64,000 nt of DNA from Lichenibacterium ramalinae (GCF_004137085.1 NZ_QYBC01000006.1:186001-250000); one strand, 5' to 3'; counted from the stretch's first letter, positions 8,248 through 16,090 are shown. Numbers and translations are program-made. The notes: generated by a model from the letters alone, not told the origin.

Positions 8248-8555
8248 CCGACCCCATCGTCATCACCGTCACCGACGACACGACCATGGCGTCGGTCCGC
8301 GAACAGGTGTCTTGGGCGCTTCGGGCCGCGTGTCGCATCAACATCTTCGACGCCGCGCCCTATCGCAGCCTGGTCGCGAGCGCCTATCCCGCCACTGGCG
8401 GCACGTTCTTCGTCAGACGCGGCACGCGGGCCAAGCGGTTCGACACGATCGAGGCCGCAGCCGCGGATGCTGCCCGGGCCCTCGACGTCCACTTCAGTCG
8501 TGTCGAAAAGCACGTCGCCTACCCGGCGCACCTCCAAGTCGCTGCACGACGCTGA
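8244..8555 (+). CDS. Hypothetical protein
   Basis: A 103-residue protein that I do not recognise, starting in a 4-base ATGA overlap with the preceding gene, so probably translated with it. It is predicted soluble, with a beta-rich first half (IVITVTDDTTMAS) and a helix DTIEAAAADAARALDVH near the C terminus. There is no signal peptide or membrane segment. The arrangement in the operon is the only clue to function. Confidence 0.6.
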   Translation: MTDPIVITVTDDTTMASVREQVSWALRAACRINIFDAAPYRSLVASAYPATGGTFFVRRGTRAKRFDTIEAAAADAARALDVHFSRVEKHVAYPAHLQVAARR

Positions 8556-8710
8556 AGCCTCTCAGAGCGTCGCGCAGCGCCCGTCTCCTTTCAGGATGCC
8601 GCGCTGTCAACACCTCTCGGAACACCCGTGCAGCGGCCGCGCAGGCGATACTGGCGACGCGAATGCAACCAGTGCGGGTCCTCCGCTGACCGGGCACTAC
8701 TGCGGGGTAC

Positions 8711-8920
8711 ATGCAGCGCGATCCCTCTCTAGCTGCAGGTCTTTTTTGGAGCCTTGACCCCTCCCAGCCCTTGACCGCCGCGCCGTTCGTCAAACCGGAC
8801 GCCACCTCTACAAACCGCCGCTCCGGACGCTGCCCGATGAGCCCGCTGCACACCGCCGACCACTTGACCGAAGCCTTGACCGAAGCCTTGACGGTCGGCC
8901 TTGACCCGGAGGCCGCATGA
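8711..8920 (+). CDS. Doubtful small ORF ending in a repeat
   Basis: A possible 69-residue product with a repetitive end, LTEALTEALTVGLDPEAA, that reflects a 12-base tandem DNA repeat. It overlaps the next start by four bases (ATGA), like several neighbours, which is the main support. No good ribosome binding site is seen before ATG 8711 or the internal ATG 8837. The repeat itself may be the functional element instead of a protein. Confidence 0.3.
   Translation: MQRDPSLAAGLFWSLDPSQPLTAAPFVKPDATSTNRRSGRCPMSPLHTADHLTEALTEALTVGLDPEAA
8754..8906. repeat. TTGAC(C) repeats
   Basis: TTGACC or TTGAC occurs at 8754, 8771, 8864, 8876, 8888 and 8901. The last four are spaced 12, 12 and 13 bases apart with a shared GAAGCC. 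The array lies in the 8556-8916 stretch that otherwise has no convincing gene. An iteron or operator array is possible. Confidence 0.5.
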
Positions 8921-9432
8921 CCCAGGAAACCCAGGCTGTTTTTGCCCGCCGGCTCGGCGTCTCAAAGCAGTGCGTGGCCGACTACATCGCTCGCCAGAAG
9001 ATCGATGGCCCTGCCCTCATCCCCCACGGCAAGAAGGTGCTGATCGACGTCGAGAAGGCCACGGCCCAGCTTCGCAAGCGCCTCGACCCCGACCAGCGGA
9101 TCAGCGGAAACGCACGCGCCAATCTTCGCCGGCCGGCCGAGCCGCTGCCTCCCGCCACGGGCGAGCAGCTGTGGGCCGTGATGCTCGAGCTGCCGGCGAC
9201 CGCTGCATGGTGCGCGGCCGAGCCGGGTGGCAACCTCCAGGGCTGCTACGACGCCTTCGCCGACCTCCGCCTCAACATCGGAGGCCTACTCGGGGTGTAC
9301 TTCGGCGCAGCGCCGCCCGGTGACTTCGAGCAGGTCGACTGGGCCGGCCTCGCCGAAGAGATGGGCCTGACCCTCATCGATCCCGCCGACATGGCCGCCG
9401 ACTGGGACCGCCGCCGCAGCGCTCCCGACTGA
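8917..9432 (+). CDS. Phage-like HTH protein (small-terminase-like)
   Basis: A 171-residue protein. The N terminus QAVFARRLGVSKQCVADYIA is a helix-turn-helix, followed by a basic linker (AQLRKRLDPDQRI) and an acidic, helical C-terminal half. N-terminal HTH plus a helical body is the known layout of phage Nu1-type small terminase subunits, but no large subunit is nearby, so the packaging role is uncertain. The gene precedes a coiled-coil protein and a prohead-protease homologue, which fits a structural-gene block. Confidence 0.6.
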   Translation: MTQETQAVFARRLGVSKQCVADYIARQKIDGPALIPHGKKVLIDVEKATAQLRKRLDPDQRISGNARANLRRPAEPLPPATGEQLWAVMLELPATAAWCAAEPGGNLQGCYDAFADLRLNIGGLLGVYFGAAPPGDFEQVDWAGLAEEMGLTLIDPADMAADWDRRRSAPD

Positions 9433-9464
9433 CCTCCCATCCATATCTCGACAGGACCAATCCA

Positions 9465-10355
9465 ATGCTCAAATCCAAGTCCCCCATCGCCGCGGTCGAG
9501 GCTGACCTCGTCGCTCTGACGAAGCGCGGCGCCGGCCTGGAACAGCGCCGCGACGCCGCCACCACCACGCTCGCCACTGCCACAGCCGAGCGCCGCAGGC
9601 TGCTCACCGAGACCGACGACCCCACCGCGGCCGATCTCGCCAAGGCCGACCGCGCCGTGCGCGACGCCACCGACGCCCGCGACGCCGCGCTCGATGCCCT
9701 GGCGGCTGTGGACGGCAGGGTGGCCGAGGTGCGCGCCACCATCGAGCGCCTGAACGCTGACGCCGAACGGGAGCGCCAGGCTGTCGCGATCGAAGCATCC
9801 GCGAGAGAGGCCGACGCTGCCATCGCTCGGATCGTCAAAGCCGCTGGCGAGATGGAGTCGGCGCGGCGCGATCTCGCCGCCGCGATCCTGCCCGTTGCGA
9901 TCGCCTGCTACGATCCCCCGTCCAACGCTGTCGATTTCGGGCCGAGCTTCCTGACGCGCGCGCTTTACTTCAACAGCCACGGTGAGGCGACGTTCGACAC
10001 GCTCGATGGCGAACAGGTCGCATCCCGCGTCGCCGGGCACTTCGTGGCGGCTGCCCTTCCCGGCCTCGGCATCGTCCGGCAGGAGGACGCCAACAAGCGG
10101 CACATGGACGGGCAGCCCACCCGAGTTCTCGCTCCGGTCGATGGCAATGCGGCCCGATCCCTTCTCACCGATCCCATGCGCGCCGCCGCCGCCCGGGTGC
10201 GCGAGGGCGCCCCTGCCGCGCTGGTCCCCGGCTCCAAGCAGCCGCGGCGCCGAGCAGACCGCTGGACCACCGACGCCGAGGGCCGATCCTTCGATGCCGC
10301 CGGCGTGCCGGTCACGCCCGGCGGCTTCTATCTCGACGACGAGGTGGCCGCATGA
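9465..10355 (+). CDS. Coiled-coil protein, phage-structural-type
   Basis: A 296-residue protein without recognised family. Residues 5-140 form a long Ala/Glu/Arg-rich coiled coil (for example DLAKADRAVRDATDARDAAL); the rest is globular, ending in a DRWTTDAEGRSFDAAGVPV segment. It is preceded by a short spacer and its stop overlaps the start of the ClpP-type gene by four bases. Translational coupling to a prohead-protease homologue suggests a structural or scaffold role, but this is context only. Confidence 0.65.
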   Translation: MLKSKSPIAAVEADLVALTKRGAGLEQRRDAATTTLATATAERRRLLTETDDPTAADLAKADRAVRDATDARDAALDALAAVDGRVAEVRATIERLNADAERERQAVAIEASAREADAAIARIVKAAGEMESARRDLAAAILPVAIACYDPPSNAVDFGPSFLTRALYFNSHGEATFDTLDGEQVASRVAGHFVAAALPGLGIVRQEDANKRHMDGQPTRVLAPVDGNAARSLLTDPMRAAAARVREGAPAALVPGSKQPRRRADRWTTDAEGRSFDAAGVPVTPGGFYLDDEVAA

Positions 10356-11401
10356 GCTACATCCAGAAGGGCTCCGAGCTGGTCCTCATCGGCGACGTGG
10401 GAGATCTCGGCCTCGGAGAACGCTTCTTCACCGCTGCCGACGTGCGCGCCGCACTCGTCAAGGTGGGTCGGAACACCCGCGCCACCGCTCGGATCAACTC
10501 CGGCGGCGGATCTGCGACGGAGGGCGCCGCGGTCGCCGCGGCCTTCGCGGCCCACCCTGGCAAAGTGACGTGTGTCGTCGAGGGCGTCGCGGCCTCCGCC
10601 GCCAGCGTAGCGGCCTGCGGTGCCGATCGCATCGAGATGGCGCTCGGGGCCGTGTGGATGCTGCACGAAGGATCCGCGCTGACCATCGGCACCGTCGAGG
10701 ACCATCAGGGCGCTCTCGATGGGCTGGAGGCGGTCAACGCCGCGATGGCCGACCTCTACGCGCGCAAGTCCGGCATCCCCGTCGAGGCCGTGCGGGACAT
10801 GATGGAGCGCGAGACGTGGATGACGCCGGACGAGGCGTGCGATGCCGGCTTCGCGGAAGCCATCGTGGGCGAGACCGAACCGCGGAAACCGGCGCGCTTC
10901 GACTACGCGGCTCGCTATCAGCACGCCCCGGCCGCGCTGCTGACCCGACTTCCGAAAGCGAAGGTGCGCCGCCCGGAACCGCCGCTGATCGCCGACGACG
11001 AACCGCTCGACCCCGCTGAAATCGCCGAACTTTGCGCTGCGGCTGAGCAGCCCGCGCTTGTGGCCGAGCTGATCCGGGCGAAGGTGACGCTCCCCCAGGC
11101 TCGCGCCCGCCTCGACGTCATCGGCGATATGACCGCCATGCTGACCCTGAGCCGTGGCGTGATCCCGCCGACGCTCAAGGCCGAGATGCTGTCAGGGAAG
11201 CTGACCATCACTCAAGCACGCGAGCGCATCTTCGACGCCATGGCGGCGCGCTCGGAAGACCCCGATGCTGCTGTCGACCACCACAAGCGCAGCAACGCGG
11301 GAGCGGCCGATGGGCGAGTCCTGATGAAGCGCAGCATGGAGAAGATGGTCGCGCAGAAATACGGACCGGACGCTCTGAAAAAGAAGGACACGCAGCAATG
11401 A
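10352..11401 (+). CDS. ClpP-type prohead (head maturation) protease homologue with extended C terminus
   Basis: A 349-residue protein. Residues 1-185 form a ClpP/crotonase-fold protease domain: the NSGGGSATEGAAVAAA loop, nucleophile region EGVAASAASVAACG (serine near residue 84) and catalytic-type histidine in WMLHEGSAL (near 103). Phage head-maturation proteases of this class cleave scaffold and capsid precursors. The C-terminal 160 residues are extra, Ala/Glu/Arg-rich and helical, ending in KRSMEKMVAQKYGPDA, a motif that recurs twice in the next gene. No capsid gene is nearby, which is odd for this family. It could process another phage's capsid (satellite hypothesis) or be a remnant of a lost head module. 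Confidence 0.8.
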   Translation: MSYIQKGSELVLIGDVGDLGLGERFFTAADVRAALVKVGRNTRATARINSGGGSATEGAAVAAAFAAHPGKVTCVVEGVAASAASVAACGADRIEMALGAVWMLHEGSALTIGTVEDHQGALDGLEAVNAAMADLYARKSGIPVEAVRDMMERETWMTPDEACDAGFAEAIVGETEPRKPARFDYAARYQHAPAALLTRLPKAKVRRPEPPLIADDEPLDPAEIAELCAAAEQPALVAELIRAKVTLPQARARLDVIGDMTAMLTLSRGVIPPTLKAEMLSGKLTITQARERIFDAMAARSEDPDAAVDHHKRSNAGAADGRVLMKRSMEKMVAQKYGPDALKKKDTQQ

Positions 11402-11856
11402 ACGCACCCGTCATCATTCGCGACGGCCAGGCGCATCCCATCACGGCCGCTCAGTGGGCACTTGCCCGTGCTCACAAGCCGATCGGGGCGGTCGCCGGCC
11501 TTTCTGGCACCAAGCCGCCCGTCGCGGTCGTGCCTACCGCTACTCCGGCGCTGGAGCCTGCGAAGCTGGATGGCCGAGCCCTGTCTCGTGCGTCCATGCT
11601 GAAGCAGATCGGCGCCAAGTACGGCGAGGACGCCCGCAAGAGCGCCGAGGTCAGCGCCACGGCCGCCGCTCGTCGCAGCGGCCTCGATCCGAAGGCGGCC
11701 CCCAGCGCCGAGAGCGCCCCCGTCGCAAGCGAGATCATGTCGGCGGAGGCCTCGCGCGCCTATGCCCGCAAGAGCATGCTGGCGATGGTCGAGCGCAGAT
11801 ACGGCACGGCAGCTCGAGCCCAGGCCGAAGCCCGCATCGCGGCTCGGAGGCATTGA
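11398..11856 (+). CDS. Hypothetical protein with two copies of a motif from the protease C terminus
   Basis: A 152-residue, Ala-rich, basic protein of unknown family, starting in an ATGA overlap with the protease gene. It contains SMLKQIGAKYGEDARK (about residues 66-81) and SMLAMVERRYGTAARAQ (about 126-142), both matching the protease end RSMEKMVAQKYGPDA. The repeats look like a shared helical binding module. A scaffold, protease substrate or anchor is possible; this is inference. Confidence 0.65.
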   Translation: MNAPVIIRDGQAHPITAAQWALARAHKPIGAVAGLSGTKPPVAVVPTATPALEPAKLDGRALSRASMLKQIGAKYGEDARKSAEVSATAAARRSGLDPKAAPSAESAPVASEIMSAEASRAYARKSMLAMVERRYGTAARAQAEARIAARRH

Positions 11857-12155
11857 TGGGCGAGGTCGTCTCGCTCAACCGGCCGGACGCTGTCGACCCG
11901 CGGTTCGCCGAGTGGGTCAGGACGCTGTGTTTCTTCGCCGGCGAGCCCGACCGGGCTGACGGCTATCTCGCCCGGGGCACCTCCTGCGCTCGCATCGTGG
12001 CCGAACTCCGGACCGCCATGGCTGGCCGTCGCGGTCGCGAAGGGGAGGCCGCCTATCTCGCCCAGCTACGTGGCCCGCACCGCCCGCAGCGCCACGCCCT
12101 TCCGATCCACCCTCAACCGCACGGCTTCCGCCGGCGCCCGAACCCAAGGAAATGA
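11856..12155 (+). CDS. Hypothetical protein
   Basis: A 99-residue protein starting at an ATG that overlaps the previous stop by one base, with GGAGG five bases upstream. RFAEWVRTLCFFAGEPDRAD and ARGTSCARIVAELRTAMAGR form a helical core; the last 25 residues are rich in Pro, His and Arg. No family is recognised. The position inside a run of overlapping genes is the only functional clue. Confidence 0.6.
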   Translation: MGEVVSLNRPDAVDPRFAEWVRTLCFFAGEPDRADGYLARGTSCARIVAELRTAMAGRRGREGEAAYLAQLRGPHRPQRHALPIHPQPHGFRRRPNPRK

Positions 12156-12475
12156 CCGTGCGCGTTCACCCCTACGACGACCAGCCGCCCCGCCGGCCAC
12201 GGCCCACGGTCGAGAAAACCGTCACGCCCCTGCGAACCATCTCCCTCGACGGGAAGAGGGAGCTGCGGCTCTCCACCGTCACGAGCAGCCGCGGCGAGTC
12301 GGTCGCGCTCCGGGTTTACGTCCGGGATCACCTCGGCGAGCTGATCTCTCCCGGTCATCCGCTCTGCATCTACCGCGACCAGATCCCCGGCGTCGTGGCC
12401 GCCCTCACCGAGGCCGCCGCGATCTTCAACACCCGGGCCGACGGTTCGACACGGGCAGTGCTCCCTCGGAGCTAG
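12152..12475 (+). CDS. Hypothetical protein, weakly PC4-like
   Basis: A 107-residue protein, ATGA-overlapping with the preceding gene and with AAGGA directly before the start. A basic, proline-rich lead is followed by KRELRLSTVTSSRGESVALR and VYVRDHLGELISPGHPLCIY, a strand pattern that vaguely recalls PC4/p15-type single-strand-binding folds. The resemblance is weak and no firm function is given. It is the last plus-strand gene of the operon and converges with a minus-strand gene, overlapping by four bases. Confidence 0.6.
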   Translation: MTVRVHPYDDQPPRRPRPTVEKTVTPLRTISLDGKRELRLSTVTSSRGESVALRVYVRDHLGELISPGHPLCIYRDQIPGVVAALTEAAAIFNTRADGSTRAVLPRS

Positions 12476-12720
12476 TCGAGTCGCCCGCTGTGTCTCTTGG
12501 ACCCCTGGACGTACTCGTCCTCGATAGTCTGCCTAAGCTCTCGCTCGTCGTTCGGGTTCGGATCTGTCTGGTTCGCGCTCGGCGCGTTCCGCTTTTCGTC
12601 GAGAATGCGCGCGGCCATGCGCTTCACCTCGGGCAGCGTGATTTGGGACAAGCTGGTTGCTTCCATCGCGTGAGCGGCGATTTCTACCGCCGTCCACTGC
12701 GGCCTCTGGTTTACGGGCAT
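12472..12720 (-). CDS. Hypothetical small protein downstream of flagellin
   Basis: An 82-residue, hydrophilic protein of unknown family: helical N-terminal half (QWTAVEIAAHAMEATSLSQI, LPEVKRMAARILDEKR) and a polar tail. GGGGAG lies eight bases before the ATG at 12720, which supports expression. It is read in the same direction as the flagellin gene, 131 bases downstream of it, so the two may share a transcript. No flagellar family is recognised. Confidence 0.5.
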   Translation of the reverse strand: MPVNQRPQWTAVEIAAHAMEATSLSQITLPEVKRMAARILDEKRNAPSANQTDPNPNDERELRQTIEDEYVQGSKRHSGRLD

Positions 12721-12851
12721 CGCTTGATCTCCCCGGAGCGTCGCACCCCACGCGCCAGCCTACAACGAAATCGACAAGGCGTTGACCTCGCCAGCAGCAG
12801 TGAGCCAAGGACAGCCAGCGGCCTTCCCTTGACGACAGCGCAGCCTGGAAT

Positions 12852-13853
12852 TTAAGCGGCTTGGAACAGCTTGAGGATGAGCTGGCTGTTCTGATTGGCC
12901 ATGGATAGAGCCTGGATGCCGAGTTGCTGTTGCATCTGTAAAGCCTGAAGGCGGGTCGAGGCAATGTTCATGTCGACGTCGACTAGGGAACCGATGCCCG
13001 AGGTTAAAGCGTCGGAGAGGGAAGAGTTGAAGGATATCTGATTAGCTACCTGCTTCATTGTCGCACCTGTTGTGGCTTGAGACATACTCAGGGCGTCGAT
13101 TACTCTGGAGACCTGCGATGACATCGTGGAGAGATCTGCTTGGCTCAGATTTGTTATGTCAAGATGTAAAAAGCCCACATCTGACGTATGAGCAGCATTG
13201 GTTAAGAATCCAAGCACAGATTGAACGAAGTCATTGGCAAAGTATCTGTCTGCTGTGTCATAATTATTCGATGTTAGGTTTGGAGAGTAATACTGATACT
13301 GACTTATATCCGCGTTGTACAATTTGATAAAAGATGTCGTACCGTCCGAATTGATTCCTGCCGCAGTTGTTATGTAGGATTGCCCACCTCCATTTGGATC
13401 AAACCCATTTTGGTCGATCGCAAGCGAGCTATTATATAATAAGACGTCTTTAAGCAAATTGACGCCATTGAAGCTGGATGAGTCTAGCGCGGACTTAATG
13501 CTTTCTTGTTGTGAAGATATATCGCTTTGAACCGAACTTAGGTCTACCCCAGCCTGTTGCGCCACAACTAGGTCGTCATGAATTTTAACAACGCTCGCTC
13601 TGATAGAGTCCATTCCGCTGTTTGCAACACTCAAAATGGATTGTGCCACGGCCAACCCCTGGTTGGTAGCAGCTAAGCTTGCGACTCGAGCTTTCATTTC
13701 TGTCGCGATGGACCAGTACGCTTCATTGTCCGAGGCATTGGCGACGGCGAGTCCGCTAGAGATCTGCGCCTGCGTCTTCGATAGCTGCGACTGCGTGTTG
13801 GTCAGAGACGACAGCGCCGACATCGCTGCCGTGTTGGTCAGAATGCTCGTCAT
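12852..13853 (-). CDS. Flagellin carried on the integrative element
   Basis: A 333-residue flagellin. The conserved D0/D1 N terminus is clear (MTSILTNTAAMSALSSLTNT, ISSGLAVANASDNEAYWSIA) and so is the C-terminal D1/D0 (TRLQALQMQQQLGIQALSMA, then ILKLF). Residues about 130-240 are the variable surface region. Length is normal for rhizobial-type flagellins. Base composition is strikingly lower in G+C than the rest of the window (one 60-base line in the centre is about 43%), and rare codons such as TTA, ATA and AGA appear. No other flagellar gene is nearby. Flagellin on an element of this kind is unusual; it may alter the filament surface of the host or be a passenger. Confidence 0.93.
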   Translation of the reverse strand: MTSILTNTAAMSALSSLTNTQSQLSKTQAQISSGLAVANASDNEAYWSIATEMKARVASLAATNQGLAVAQSILSVANSGMDSIRASVVKIHDDLVVAQQAGVDLSSVQSDISSQQESIKSALDSSSFNGVNLLKDVLLYNSSLAIDQNGFDPNGGGQSYITTAAGINSDGTTSFIKLYNADISQYQYYSPNLTSNNYDTADRYFANDFVQSVLGFLTNAAHTSDVGFLHLDITNLSQADLSTMSSQVSRVIDALSMSQATTGATMKQVANQISFNSSLSDALTSGIGSLVDVDMNIASTRLQALQMQQQLGIQALSMANQNSQLILKLFQAA

Positions 13854-13928
13854 CGTCTGCAGCCCCCGCCTATGAGATGTATGTCTCAGGTTGCGGAAAC
13901 AGCGGGTTAACGACGACTGAGCGTACCC

Positions 13929-13942
13929 GAGAAACGTTTCTC
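13929..13942. promoter_or_regulatory. 14-bp palindrome between flagellin and the gpD fragment
   Basis: GAGAAACGTTTCTC is a perfect palindrome, 76 bases before the flagellin start and directly before the surviving gpD reading frame. It may be an operator or mark a recombination junction. Confidence 0.45.
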
Positions 13943-13943
13943 A

Positions 13944-14162
13944 GTGGCGATTCGGCGCACCGCAAAGCCAGCGTCCCTGGTCGAAGCTGCGGTCATCTCC
14001 GGCGCCCTGGCGAACGTCTCGGGCATCCGCGACGGCGTCGACGGGACCTATTTGATCTCGGGGGTGACGCACTCCCTGAGCCGCCACTCGGGCTTCATCA
14101 CGCACCTCGAGCTGGAGCGGCCCGCGGGCGCGGCGGGGACGGACAGCAGGGCGGGCCGCTGA
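13944..14162 (+). pseudogene. C-terminal fragment of a phage late-control D (gpD) tail protein
   Basis: The reading frame encodes SGIRDGVDGTYLISGVTHSL and SRHSGFITHLELERP, the characteristic end of phage gpD/late-control proteins that form the tail hub. Only about 60 residues of a protein normally over 300 long remain, and no start with ribosome binding site is present. The fragment begins right where the flagellin module begins, so the 5' part was probably lost when that module came in or during decay of a P2-like prophage. Confidence 0.75.
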
Positions 14163-14307
14163 CGCAGGTGGGGTGAGAGACTCACAGACGTAGACAGGGA
14201 CGCGCTGGCGGTTATGCGTCGGAGTGAAAGATCGCGCGTTTGCTGATAATGTTAGCGAACTGCGCTCGTTCGCATGTAGGTTAGGCACTCTGAGTGCTGG
14301 AGGATTG

Positions 14308-14787
14308 ATGGACGAAGAGACTAAGGTGATTGCCCGCCAGGCGCACGCGAACCAGACCGTGTATTTTCGGTCTCTGCATGAGGCACGTTTGTTGGACGCT
14401 CGCGCAGTGGTTCAAACCTCCCTGCTCATCAACGGTGCCGCTGCGACAGCCATCCTGGCGTTCCTCAGCAGCATGTCGCAAGGCGCCCCCGCCCGGCACA
14501 TACCGAAAGCGTTCATTTGGAGTCTTGGGCTGTTTGGAGCTGGCGTTTTCTGTGCCGCTTGTATGGCCGTAATGGCCTACATGACCAACCACCGCTACGC
14601 TGAGGCGATCGGTGCCAAAAAACCGACTTGGGAGCACCCGTTTGTAGCAGAGACGGCCGACAGCATTCGCCATGACGTACACGCCAGAGTGGCTCATGGT
14701 TTCGGTTACGCCTTTGCGGCGCTGACTCTGGCTTTCTTCCTGGCGGGCATCATCGTCGCTGCTGTGGGATTCACGAAGCTGCACTAA
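14308..14787 (+). CDS. Predicted three-helix membrane protein
   Basis: A 159-residue protein with three hydrophobic segments: about residues 38-59 (SLLINGAAATAILAFLSSM), 71-95 (FIWSLGLFGAGVFCAACMAV) and 131-155 (FAALTLAFFLAGIIVAAVGF). A polar N-terminal helix precedes them. ATG 14308 is chosen for GGAGG four bases upstream. G+C is lower than average, as in the adjoining genes. Small multi-helix membrane proteins in mobile elements are sometimes defence effectors or holin-like proteins; nothing here allows a choice. Confidence 0.7.
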   Translation: MDEETKVIARQAHANQTVYFRSLHEARLLDARAVVQTSLLINGAAATAILAFLSSMSQGAPARHIPKAFIWSLGLFGAGVFCAACMAVMAYMTNHRYAEAIGAKKPTWEHPFVAETADSIRHDVHARVAHGFGYAFAALTLAFFLAGIIVAAVGFTKLH

Positions 14788-14884
14788 CGACGCAACTCGT
14801 TTGAAGCTCGGGATCAGGTCGGGGCCGACAATGCAGGCGTCGTGATGCTGCGACAGGCCGGGCCAATGATGGGAAAAGTACGGG

Positions 14885-15022
14885 ATGCTTCGGCTTGTTA
14901 AGAGCCTTTGCGACGATTATCGCTGTGTATCCAACGGCGAGCAGTATCTCGCCATGACGGAAGCGTCGCTGCGGCAGCTGGTGTCGCGGCTGCGCAAGGA
15001 GCGCGGGCAGCGAGCGAAGTGA
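14885..15022 (+). CDS. Small basic hypothetical protein
   Basis: A 45-residue frame: MLRLVKSLCDDYRCVSNGEQ followed by a basic helix (SLRQLVSRLRKERGQRAK). The composition looks like protein, but there is no strong ribosome binding site. It ends two bases before the stop of a converging gene. Confidence 0.35.
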   Translation: MLRLVKSLCDDYRCVSNGEQYLAMTEASLRQLVSRLRKERGQRAK

Positions 15023-15023
15023 G

Positions 15024-15368
15024 CTATTTTCCGATCCATTTGCCAATGAACAGCAGCGCAACAGCCCACCCGGACCCTGCAAGAATCGTAAAGACCCAAA
15101 ACGCTCCTCTCGCAAATGTGACCTTGCTCTCGATCCCTGTAATTCGTTCAGAAATCTTGTCGTGCTTGCCGTTTTGTCCAGCCACGTCGTCGATCAGTCG
15201 CTCTGTCTTTACCCGGAGCGCAGTAACAGAGTCTTTTACGTCGAGCATCGTTTGCAGCGTGAAGCTGTGATCCAGCATAGGAGAAGCAGGTGCAGGGACG
15301 CTCGCTTGAACTTCAGGGATAGAAGTTCCACCGCTACCGCGAGATGATCCTCGACCCGTACTAGCCAT
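15024..15368 (-). CDS. Small coiled-coil protein with one C-terminal membrane helix
   Basis: A 114-residue protein: a Ser/Gly/Pro-rich N terminus, a helical region (about residues 35-85, with LDVKDSVTALRVKTERLIDD) and one C-terminal membrane segment GAFWVFTILAGSGWAVALLF followed by a basic end. The topology recalls XhlA-type lysis accessory proteins, but sequence identity cannot be claimed. Its start overlaps the stop of the upstream gene by eight bases, so the two are coupled. Confidence 0.65.
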   Translation of the reverse strand: MASTGRGSSRGSGGTSIPEVQASVPAPASPMLDHSFTLQTMLDVKDSVTALRVKTERLIDDVAGQNGKHDKISERITGIESKVTFARGAFWVFTILAGSGWAVALLFIGKWIGK

Positions 15369-15645
15369 TCACTTTCGCCTCAAGTTTATCCCTGATCCAC
15401 TCCCACACGCCCGTAGGTGCTCTTCCATGATAGGATGAGGTGGTGAATACAATCCCGTTATGTACTTTTGTCGGATCGTTAGCATCATATATGTTGAGCT
15501 TGCTTCCAATCTCTAGAGCGGTGCCCTTGGCTGATACAAGCCACTGTGTTGGCGTGATCTCAAAGTGATCATTAGGGAACACGCGTTTGATCACATCCGT
15601 GACCGGAGATGGTGTTGTCGGCAACAAGATAGCAAAAACTGTCAT
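15361..15645 (-). CDS. Hypothetical alpha/beta protein paired with a membrane protein
   Basis: A 94-residue protein: TVFAILLPTTPSPVTDVIKR, FPNDHFEITPTQWLVSAKGT and a C terminus TSSYHGRAPTGVWEWIRDKL. It resembles small conserved proteins of rhizobia in which a beta strand, the HFxxxxxQWLVS strand and an SSYxGRAP end are kept; none has an assigned function that I know of. ATG 15645 fits that family start; a GTG at 15687 would add 14 residues. It forms a two-gene unit with the membrane protein downstream, which makes an effector/partner pair possible. Confidence 0.6.
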   Translation of the reverse strand: MTVFAILLPTTPSPVTDVIKRVFPNDHFEITPTQWLVSAKGTALEIGSKLNIYDANDPTKVHNGIVFTTSSYHGRAPTGVWEWIRDKLEAKVNG

Positions 15646-15740
15646 GCCGTAATCCGCGCCGTTGAGTGCAATGTACGATACCTCCACAGGCAGCGTAAAC
15701 CGATTTGGTGAGTCGAAGGTTTCTCCCCTCGACGGGGCTA

Positions 15741-16001
15741 TTATCGGGCGGTGGTTTCATGCTGACCGATGGAATGCGCTTCCGGGCCCTCTCCCGCGAT
15801 CACCCTGTCCTTCGCGGCGTGCCGGACCGCGAGTCTGAGCGCCTCGTCGAGGTGGCCCCTGATGTCGTGCAGGCCCAGCACCTCGACCTCACCGAGGGCG
15901 CGTCTCAGACGATCGGTGAGCGCGCCGATGTCGGCCGTCGTCTCGGCTCCCGTCACCCTGAGGAATGGTTGGCGGTGTGAGGATCGGCGTCGGCAGCCCA
16001 T
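15741..16001 (-). CDS. Hypothetical protein
   Basis: An 86-residue soluble protein: LRVTGAETTADIGALTDRLR and LGEVEVLGLHDIRGHLDEAL, then a charged helix with RHAAKDRVIAGEG. The strand-helix-strand-helix order is protein-like. ATG 16001 has AAGGAG nine bases upstream; ATG 16019 is a poorer alternative. It is the promoter-distal member of the minus-strand regulator cluster that begins at 16828. Confidence 0.55.
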   Translation of the reverse strand: MGCRRRSSHRQPFLRVTGAETTADIGALTDRLRRALGEVEVLGLHDIRGHLDEALRLAVRHAAKDRVIAGEGPEAHSIGQHETTAR

Positions 16002-16090
16002 GTCAGTTCGCTCCTTCATGATAGTCGCGGTGTAGGGGATAGCTGAAAGCGGCCCGGCAGTCGCGAAGGGCGAGGCGGCTCGGGCTTACC

